A DNA stretch of 64,000 nt from assembly GCA_043804635.1 (NCBI GenBank), contig JAZDIU010000089.1, forward strand, positions 1 through 64,000. The letters are read 5' to 3'. Each line of letters begins with the position of its first letter. Within the stretch, counting starts at the first letter, position 1. This stretch comes from JAZDIU01 sp043804635 (GTDB lineage: Bacteria > Chloroflexota > Dehalococcoidia > Dehalococcoidales > UBA2162). A program made the position numbers and the translations under genes. The notes below the pieces were generated by a model. The model ran no database searches and had not been told where the DNA came from. It worked only from the letters and a program-made list of their open reading frames with translations. Below, one piece after another: positions 58,141 to 64,000 of the stretch.

Positions 58141-59472
58141 TCAGCCTCCAAGCATCTTGGATGGCAGCCAGGTAACCAGCCACGGGAAGTGAATCATCAA
58201 TACGATTAAGACAGCCGTCGATGTGTAGAAGGGAAGCGCTCCAATTATGACGTCTCTGGTCGGACAGCCGTCAATCATCTGGGCAAGATAAAGGAGGTTA
58301 GCCATCGGCGGTGTTACCTGAGCGAACATAACCAGCAGTACGAGCAGAGTTCCAAACCAGACGCTTGCCATTGGCGGAGCACCGGGTGAGGTAGTAACTA
58401 CCGAGTAGAGGACAGGTACTGTGAATATCAGAAAGACAAAGCCGTCAAGAGGTATCCCGACTATGACTAAGACCAGGACAATAATATACATAAGTGGAAT
58501 GTAGCCGAGATTGGCGTGGGCTATCAAGCCGCCTATTGCCTTACTAATTTCAGTCAGTGCTAGAGTATGACTGAAAATAAAGGCTCCCACCAGTAACATA
58601 AGTACCATTCCTGAAGTTCTTACGGTGCTGAGCAGAGCATCATTGAAAGTAACCCAGGTCAGCCGCCTGTATGCCAGGCAAACAATCATCACCGTGAAGG
58701 CACCAATGCCAGCGGCTTCAGTAGGACCGAACCATCCTAGATAGATACCGCCAATTAATACTAAGAAGATAATGGCGATGGGGATGAGAGTCGCAGAACT
58801 CTTGATTTTTTCTTTAAAAGTAAAGTGCACGTCGGGTGGCAGCATTGGAGCATCAGCCGGTCGTAATGTGACCCAGACGTAAACGACCAGCATAAAAAGA
58901 AGGGTTAATATGATGCCAGGGATAACGCCGGCGATAAATAGTTTACCTACCGATTCGTCAGTGAGTAGCGCGTAATAGATGGCTATCGTACTCGGGGGAA
59001 TTAAATTCGAAAGCATCGCGCCGGAGGCTATTGAGCCGGTTCTCAGGGCAGCGCTATATCCGTAGCGCTTCATTTCTGGTAGTGAAATACCGCCGATGGT
59101 AGCGGCAGATGCAAGAGCGGAACCGGTAACCGTCCCGAAGATAGCCTGGGCAACGATGGCAACATCGGCGAGACTACCCTTCACCCTGGCAAGCCATTTC
59201 ATACAAGAATCGTAGGCGTCTCTCCCCAGTCCGGCTTTTTCGACCCAGGCTCCCATTAAGAGAAAGAGCGGAACCATTGACATCGCATATTCGGCGGTCC
59301 GGGTAAAGGCGGACCCGCCGATAAATTTTATAGCGCGTATATCTCCGTAATAGAGAATGGCGAAGCTGACGCCAATAGCGCCCAGTACAATAAAGATGTG
59401 CATCCCCGTCATAGCCAGGGCACACAAAAGCGTCATCTCGATGACGCCCCAAACCCAATTAGGCTCTACCAT
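58141..59472 (-). CDS. dctM: TRAP transporter large permease (DctM), cluster 2
   Basis: A 443-residue permease with the DctM features GSALASAATIGGISLPEMKR and NLIPPSTIAIYYALL, plus GIYLGWFGPTEAAGIGA. Highly similar to the copy at 52728 along its length, including the start VEPNWVWGVIEM. The transposase gene ends 50 bases downstream and does not interrupt it. Confidence 0.93.
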   Translation of the reverse strand: MVEPNWVWGVIEMTLLCALAMTGMHIFIVLGAIGVSFAILYYGDIRAIKFIGGSAFTRTAEYAMSMVPLFLLMGAWVEKAGLGRDAYDSCMKWLARVKGSLADVAIVAQAIFGTVTGSALASAATIGGISLPEMKRYGYSAALRTGSIASGAMLSNLIPPSTIAIYYALLTDESVGKLFIAGVIPGIILTLLFMLVVYVWVTLRPADAPMLPPDVHFTFKEKIKSSATLIPIAIIFLVLIGGIYLGWFGPTEAAGIGAFTVMIVCLAYRRLTWVTFNDALLSTVRTSGMVLMLLVGAFIFSHTLALTEISKAIGGLIAHANLGYIPLMYIIVLVLVIVGIPLDGFVFLIFTVPVLYSVVTTSPGAPPMASVWFGTLLVLLVMFAQVTPPMANLLYLAQMIDGCPTRDVIIGALPFYTSTAVLIVLMIHFPWLVTWLPSKMLGG

Positions 59473-59479
59473 TTAAAAA

Positions 59480-60049
59480 TTATCCTCTTGATTCAGTCTT
59501 AAGATAAGGCTCGGCGGCAAATTTCTTGCCCATAGCTTTACTGACCAGTCCAACGAGTGAACGAGAAAGAACCAGAAAAACATGAGCCATTACGATAACA
59601 AAGATAATGGCGAATGGTGTTAATGGTAGCCGCATTATTTGCGTTGTGCCGCCGCGTGTAATAAAGGAGATAGTCTGAAGCAATAATCCCCAGACAAGAA
59701 TAGCAATGTAAGCCGCACCTACGAAAGTAACAACCGCATCTAAAATATCCCTGTTTCGCGGCTTCATACCGTCTCTGAACAGCCCGATGCGTATATGACC
59801 GGCAGAATACCAGGTGTAGGCACAGGCACAAGCAGTCAACACGACCATTGACATTTGCGTAATTTCATAGGCACCGATGATACCTCCACCCAATGTCCAC
59901 CCAAGGACAACCAGTACTTTGCGGATGGTTACCATCATAACGTTTATTACCATCATAACGATTAATGTGATGCGGGCTATCACGGTCAACCCTAAAGCCC
60001 CTTTATAAAGGAAGAACTCGGAGTACCACTTGCCTATCTTGCTTAACAA
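59480..60049 (-). CDS. dctQ: TRAP transporter small permease (DctQ), cluster 2
   Basis: A 189-residue four-helix subunit, matching DctQ of cluster 1 (LLSKIGKWYSEFFLYKGALG). I chose the TTG at 60049, because AGGAG lies 7 bases upstream and the product then aligns with the first DctQ from residue 1; an upstream ATG at 60082 would add 11 unmatched residues. It ends 7 bases before dctM. Confidence 0.85.
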   Translation of the reverse strand: MLSKIGKWYSEFFLYKGALGLTVIARITLIVMMVINVMMVTIRKVLVVLGWTLGGGIIGAYEITQMSMVVLTACACAYTWYSAGHIRIGLFRDGMKPRNRDILDAVVTFVGAAYIAILVWGLLLQTISFITRGGTTQIMRLPLTPFAIIFVIVMAHVFLVLSRSLVGLVSKAMGKKFAAEPYLKTESRG

Positions 60050-60066
60050 TTTATTCTCCTGCGTAA

Positions 60067-60099
60067 GGAGAGGCAATAGCATCTAACCATTGCCTCTCC
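60067..60099 (-). terminator. Hairpin between dctP and dctQ, cluster 2
   Basis: GGAGAGGCAAT (60067-60077) and ATTGCCTCTCC (60089-60099) form an 11-base-pair stem. No T-run follows on the minus strand, so it may protect the dctP mRNA 3' end rather than terminate. It occupies the same place as the cluster 1 hairpin with a different sequence. Confidence 0.6.
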
Positions 60100-60131
60100 T
60101 CCGAGCAACTAAACAGTGTTAGATATGAGTT

Positions 60132-61442
60132 TTAAGGTTTGAATGTATTACCATCTAATGTATGTAGTCCGGTCTGGTTTGAGTAAGCCTTATAACCAAT
60201 ACCCCAGGTGCTGGTTGGTTTTCCCCAGACCGCATCCCAATCCGCTGCCCATTTCACTCTGGCAGTGTCGTCGGGAGCTAATTGAGACTCTATAGGTACC
60301 GGGGCTGGTGCGACATACTTAGCGTGAGCATCGGCATAAAGTTTAATAATTGCTGCCGCGTCGGCTCCGCGCTTATAAAGCTTCTCCATTTCAGCAATCC
60401 ACTCATCATTCTGCTTGGACTGTAGGACATCGAATTTTGCCTTTTCTTCATCAGACCATCTGATTATTTGTATGCCTCGCTTAGCACATTCTTTCTCGTA
60501 AACCGGAACAGTGGCATCGATAAACTGGGCAAAATATACCGAAGCCCAACGCCAGGTTAGAAAATCAAACATCTCCTGAAGGTCCTTGGGCAATCTATCA
60601 TGTTTCTCACGATTCATAACTGCATTTTCAGTTGCGGCAGACCTCACTACTCCACCCATATCCATAAAATAGCCGGGCTTAAAGGTTTCGGGCCAATTAA
60701 AGAGGAAGACGCCATTGTAAGCCCAGGAGCCGCCGTCAGCCATACCTTTTTGTAATGCTTCGTAGCCATCGACGTTGGAGATAGGAACTACTATTGCTCC
60801 CGCCGCCGAAAGCAATCTGATGGTATTGGTATCGGTTGACATTAATGTCAATCCCTTCAGATCAGCCATAGTTCGGGCCGGTTTCTTAGCGGTAACGATA
60901 AGCTGAGGAGTACTGGCAAAGGGGCCAACGTTGATAAGATTCATAGCAGCATAATCTTTATCCAGAGTTTCCCACAGTGGGAACCAGCCAATCATAATGG
61001 ATTCTATGGCAGTCGTTTCACCGGGTAATGGAGGCAGTTTGAATACGTCCATCAGAGGCAGGATTCCTTTCTGAAGCCGGGTGCCGTAACCTAAGTCAGC
61101 AATGCCCGCTGACACCTGGCTTTCGGCGATGGGGAAATTTAGTAGTGAGCCGTTAGGATACCCGATAACTTGCAAACGGCCGTTGGTGGCGGCGTCAACC
61201 GCTTTTATCCATAGGCCCATTTCCGGGTTTGTGCCGAAATAGCCGGGTTTATGAGCGCGATAGTCACCATATTTAAGCTTTATGGGCTGGAAGGTCGTTG
61301 TTGGTGTAGTTGGCGTAGTCGGAGTTGTGGGAATAGTTGGTGTAGTTGGCGTGGTTGGATTTGTCGGGCCGCAACCAATCAGACCCGGGAGGAATGAAAA
61401 GAGAACCAATACAGTGATAATTAGACCCAGTTTCTTCATCAA
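60132..61442 (-). CDS. dctP: TRAP substrate-binding lipoprotein (DctP), cluster 2
   Basis: A 436-residue receptor similar in layout to the first: signal MMKKLGLIITVLVLFSFLPG, lipobox LIGC (Cys24), Thr-Pro repeat linker, then KYGDYRAHKPGYFGTNPEMG and VSAGIADLGYGTRLQKG. Only moderately similar to the first in the binding domain, so ligands may differ. It follows the mini-ferredoxin gene by 85 bases. Confidence 0.9.
   Translation of the reverse strand: MMKKLGLIITVLVLFSFLPGLIGCGPTNPTTPTTPTIPTTPTTPTTPTTTFQPIKLKYGDYRAHKPGYFGTNPEMGLWIKAVDAATNGRLQVIGYPNGSLLNFPIAESQVSAGIADLGYGTRLQKGILPLMDVFKLPPLPGETTAIESIMIGWFPLWETLDKDYAAMNLINVGPFASTPQLIVTAKKPARTMADLKGLTLMSTDTNTIRLLSAAGAIVVPISNVDGYEALQKGMADGGSWAYNGVFLFNWPETFKPGYFMDMGGVVRSAATENAVMNREKHDRLPKDLQEMFDFLTWRWASVYFAQFIDATVPVYEKECAKRGIQIIRWSDEEKAKFDVLQSKQNDEWIAEMEKLYKRGADAAAIIKLYADAHAKYVAPAPVPIESQLAPDDTARVKWAADWDAVWGKPTSTWGIGYKAYSNQTGLHTLDGNTFKP
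61298..61361 (-). repeat. Nine-base tandem repeat coding the Thr-Pro linker of DctP 2
   Basis: About seven imperfect nine-base units coding TTPTTPT. Same linker type as 55940-56007. Confidence 0.75.
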
Positions 61443-61527
61443 TAACCCCCTTTGATTTTGTCGAATGACATATTATACTCTCTTCTTTTTTCAAATGCTA
61501 ATTTTCCCCTAAGTGACTCAAAAACAA

Positions 61528-61743
61528 TTACTTACGGACTATCATCATCGGCAACGGAATTCTTGTCCGGATTGCTCCCTCGACGGGACACTCTTGAACG
61601 CAGGCACTGCAATGCCAGCATTCATCAGGATAAGTGATAACCGGAATCTGGCGTTCCTTCGAGCCAAAGAATACGTCTTCCGAGCAGACGTCAACACACT
61701 TGCCGCAACTGATACATTTGGCCTTATTTATTACGGGTGGCAT
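61528..61743 (-). CDS. Mini-ferredoxin, AprB-like, two 4Fe-4S sites
   Basis: A 71-residue protein with CISCGKCVDVC and, later, CWHCSACVQECP, giving eight cluster cysteines. The sequence YPDECWHCSACVQECPVEGA is characteristic of AprB, but the C-terminal tail that wraps around AprA is missing (AprB is about 150 residues). It follows the AprA-like flavoprotein by 24 bases and would pass electrons to its FAD. Confidence 0.9.
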   Translation of the reverse strand: MPPVINKAKCISCGKCVDVCSEDVFFGSKERQIPVITYPDECWHCSACVQECPVEGAIRTRIPLPMMIVRK

Positions 61744-61767
61744 AATTCCCTCCTATATTGCCCGGTG

Positions 61768-63408
61768 TTATTTCCACTCTGTGACTGGCTGCCCATTGAT
61801 TCTCTTAACAATTAGTTCCTTATCCAGTAGCGGGTTGGCATATGGATAATCGGTGCGGATGTGCAAGCCCCTGGTCTCTTGTCTGGTATTGGCGGCAATT
61901 AATACCAGTTCACCTAAATCAAATAGATTCAGCACCTCCAGGCTGCGGGCTAGCTCGTGCGGGTTTCCAGCTATCATCGTGTCATACGCCTTTTTCTTTA
62001 ACCTTCGTAAATGAGTAAGGCCTGCTTCCAGCATAGTCTCCGACCGAACCGAGCCAGCATAGTCATTCATCACCTGATTGAGAGCATTTTTTGCCTCTTT
62101 CCAGTCAGGACCGTCCTCTCGTTTTCGGATTTTATCAACCAGGCTCACGGCGGCTTTGATTTTATCGTTTACCTTGCTCGCCTTTTGAGTCCGGGCTATT
62201 TTAGCATACCGGGCAGCATTCTCTCCGGCAATCCAGCCAAAGGCCGCTGCCCCAGAAATACCTTCACCACTGGGCGATTCATCACCGGCAGCGTATAACC
62301 CTTTTATCGATGCTTCGGCATTCACGTTGGTGACGATACTCCCCCTGGGTCTCAAACCGTAGGTCATAAATTCAATCGGAGTTTTTCTGAGGTCGATGCC
62401 TTCATCTTTCAAATGATTCAATAAAGCATGCATTCCTTCCTGTTTCATCCAGCGCATCATGTATTCTAAGTCCGCGTCCGAGAGACCTCTTAAATCCATA
62501 TAAAGAGGTCCCCTACCCGTACTGGCATAGTCTGAGAAGATTTCTTTTCTTGTCTCTATTATCATATCGCTGAGCATTCTGTCAGGCTTGGTAACGAATG
62601 GCCCTACTGGCTTGCCGTATGGGTCTCTGACAACTCCTGTCCAGGTTGCCTGACCGGACCTGACGAAGTATTTGGGACCGGCGTGTCTCCCCATCATTTC
62701 CATATTGCATAGCTCACTGCCCACCCGGTATGCCATAGCTCGTCCATCACCGGAGTCGCAGCTACTTCCGCGAGACCCATTACCCATCCAGCCAGGTGTT
62801 TCAGATGGATATAATCTTCCCGATGCCCCCGTCCCCAGTATCACACTTCTGGCACTGAACTCTATTAACCTATCCTCTCTGGTATGAACGCCGATAGCTC
62901 CGTTTATGCTGTCATCGCCGAGCAGTTCAAAGACCATCACCCGGTTTATTATCTTCACGCCTCTTTTAGTGGCTTCTTTGGTTAAAACAGGTTTCTGCAT
63001 TTGCCCGCTATATTTCAAATGGGACCTGGTTTTTTGGCCTGGAAAGAAATGCCCGGAAAATTCATACCTGCCTTCGTATTTCATCGGAATGCCCCAGCGA
63101 TTCCAGAGTTTCACAATATCGGGTGTCTTTTTGAACCAGGCGATTACCTTTTCCGGTTGTCTTATTCTTCCGCCCCACTGCCCGAGCGCCCAGTCCCGCA
63201 TTACAGGCATAACGTCCGGTCCGTGGACTTCCGGAATGTAGCAGGAAAAATGGTCGTTGCCGACACCGCCGGCACCGCTGTGTACCGTGTTGGCTTTCTC
63301 GGCAACTACCACCTTTGCTCCTGACTCTACAGCGCTTATCGCTGCCATTAAGCCAGCTATACCGCCGCCTATACAGAGGACATCAGCCTCTACTTTTTCG
63401 GTTTTCAT
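61768..63408 (-). CDS. FAD-dependent reductase, AprA/fumarate-reductase-like
   Basis: A 546-residue flavoprotein with the FAD-binding CIGGGIAGLMAAISAVESGA (residues 12-31), the substrate-side GAGGVGNDHFSCYIPEVHG, and the second FAD motif GLYAAGDESPSGEGISGAAA. It is of the adenylylsulfate reductase A / succinate-fumarate flavoprotein superfamily. It is shorter than AprA (about 620) and no sat, qmo or dsr gene is near, so sulfate respiration is unlikely from this evidence. With TRAP genes downstream, it may reduce or oxidise an imported organic acid. Confidence 0.85.
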   Translation of the reverse strand: MKTEKVEADVLCIGGGIAGLMAAISAVESGAKVVVAEKANTVHSGAGGVGNDHFSCYIPEVHGPDVMPVMRDWALGQWGGRIRQPEKVIAWFKKTPDIVKLWNRWGIPMKYEGRYEFSGHFFPGQKTRSHLKYSGQMQKPVLTKEATKRGVKIINRVMVFELLGDDSINGAIGVHTREDRLIEFSARSVILGTGASGRLYPSETPGWMGNGSRGSSCDSGDGRAMAYRVGSELCNMEMMGRHAGPKYFVRSGQATWTGVVRDPYGKPVGPFVTKPDRMLSDMIIETRKEIFSDYASTGRGPLYMDLRGLSDADLEYMMRWMKQEGMHALLNHLKDEGIDLRKTPIEFMTYGLRPRGSIVTNVNAEASIKGLYAAGDESPSGEGISGAAAFGWIAGENAARYAKIARTQKASKVNDKIKAAVSLVDKIRKREDGPDWKEAKNALNQVMNDYAGSVRSETMLEAGLTHLRRLKKKAYDTMIAGNPHELARSLEVLNLFDLGELVLIAANTRQETRGLHIRTDYPYANPLLDKELIVKRINGQPVTEWK

Positions 63409-63557
63409 AAATTGCCATCCTTATCGACGTGGCACTTAAAGCAAGGCATTGATTTGGAATTACTTATGCTTCTACCGCACCTGTCAATTATTATAGCGAT
63501 AGACGAAGTAACGGAATCTGGATTATAATAGTCTAAATCGAGGAAGTCAAATTAGTA

Positions 63558-64000
63558 ATGCCAGTTCTTTATGTTGTAGCTACCCCTATTGGCAATCTAG
63601 AAGATATTTCCTTACGTGCTCTCAGGATTTTACGTGAGGTTAAACTCATTGCGGCAGAGGATACCCGCACCACTAAGAAGCTTCTAAATACGTATAATAT
63701 CAAGACACCTATGACCAGCTACTTTGAACATAACAAATTGACCAAGATGGACTATATTATAGATTGTCTCGAAAAGGGTGATGTGGCTCTGGTGTCCGAG
63801 GCGGGCACGCCGGGAATTTCGGACCCGGGACATGAGCTTATCGTAGCGGCTATAGAGCGGGGCATACCAGTGGTAGCTATTCCGGGACCATCGGCGATTA
63901 TTTCAGCCCTTACCGTATCGGCTCTGCCCGTCGATAGATTTCTTTATCTGGGCTTCCTGCCCCGAGGTGTTAATAGTCGACGGCGAGTTCTGGAGGGCAT
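63558..64000 (+). CDS. rsmI: 16S rRNA 2'-O-ribose C1402 methyltransferase RsmI, 5' part
   Basis: The gene runs off the window; 147 codons are seen. It begins MPVLYVVATPIGNLEDISLR and continues ITAEDTRTT-type AAEDTRTTKKLL, then SEAGTPGISDPGHELI and IPGPSAIISALTVSALP, the RsmI signature of the tetrapyrrole-methylase fold. It methylates C1402 of 16S rRNA. Divergent from the flavoprotein gene with 149 bases between. Confidence 0.96.
   Translation, partial: MPVLYVVATPIGNLEDISLRALRILREVKLIAAEDTRTTKKLLNTYNIKTPMTSYFEHNKLTKMDYIIDCLEKGDVALVSEAGTPGISDPGHELIVAAIERGIPVVAIPGPSAIISALTVSALPVDRFLYLGFLPRGVNSRRRVLEG

Noticed and set aside
61528..63408. Dissimilatory adenylylsulfate reductase (AprBA)
   Set aside because: The flavoprotein and ferredoxin are both clearly shorter than AprA and AprB and no sat, qmo or dsr genes are present, so only an AprBA-like call is supported.

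Overview
The window looks like a chromosomal stretch of an anaerobic bacterium, most likely an uncultured member of the Chloroflexota (Dehalococcoidia-like). This is inferred from gene content only: a stand-alone ADP-forming acyl-CoA synthetase alpha subunit, a GuaB3-type IMP dehydrogenase-like protein, bacterial Elp3, DUF763, LarE, many small zinc ribbons, a hydrogenase/Nuo-type NADH module, an AprA-like flavoprotein with a mini-ferredoxin, and two TRAP transporters. There is no rRNA marker and I found no tRNA or CRISPR array, so the assignment is provisional.

Layout. 1-1.0 kb: right end of an IS3-type element abutting a probably truncated membrane gene and a HEPN-like gene. 1.0-5.7 kb (minus): ROK kinase, holA, a Cys-motif protein, a TlpA-like lipoprotein with CcdA, and a metallo-beta-lactamase-fold hydrolase. 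5.8-13.6 kb: acyl-CoA synthetase, a flavoprotein, a YoaP-type acetyltransferase overlapping a Phd-like antitoxin, DUF763, FmdB, an amidohydrolase and a sirtuin. 13.8-18 kb: ftsH, vapBC with a duplicated relic of its 3' end, and a large HEPN-like protein. 18-24.2 kb (minus): a sulfur-centred run of Rrf2 regulator, cysK, cysteine desulfurase, AIR-synthase-like protein, larE and radA. 24.3-30.9 kb: elp3 divergent from a Trm9/ALKBH8-like methyltransferase, then an anion/proton antiporter, coaE, comF, thpR and an amidohydrolase. 30.9-36.3 kb: a soluble histidine kinase with ten PAS domains, then hicBA facing a frameshifted hicB-like gene. 36.4-43.3 kb (minus): a complete trpEGDCFBA operon behind a T-box riboswitch with a UGG specifier. 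43.4-45.5 kb: a 63-residue protein resembling the second membrane segment of FtsH, a Vps62-like lipoprotein and a small orphan. 45.6-48.9 kb (minus): NuoE/NuoF/HoxU-like module; the NuoE-like protein has a ribbon-helix-helix N-terminus. 49-52.7 kb: small zinc-ribbon genes, two unknown genes, guaB3-like gene. 52.7-63.4 kb (minus): TRAP cluster 1, an iron-sulfur flavoprotein, an IS6-like transposase (plus strand), TRAP cluster 2, mini-ferredoxin and AprA-like flavoprotein. The window ends inside rsmI.

How the parts may work together. Elp3 and the methyltransferase would make wobble mcm5U in tRNA. The T-box couples the trp operon to uncharged tRNA-Trp. The AprA-like flavoprotein, ferredoxin and TRAP genes may import and reduce an organic acid, with the NADH module supplying or accepting electrons. 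A recurrent theme is short palindromic repeats: they sit between genes, three times inside the T-box leader, and apparently in frame inside trpC, trpE and the start of trpA. The most unusual items are the FtsH-segment mimic, the DNA-binding-domain/NuoE fusion with a 27-bp palindrome next to it, the Elp3/Trm9-like pair, and the repeat-invaded trp operon.
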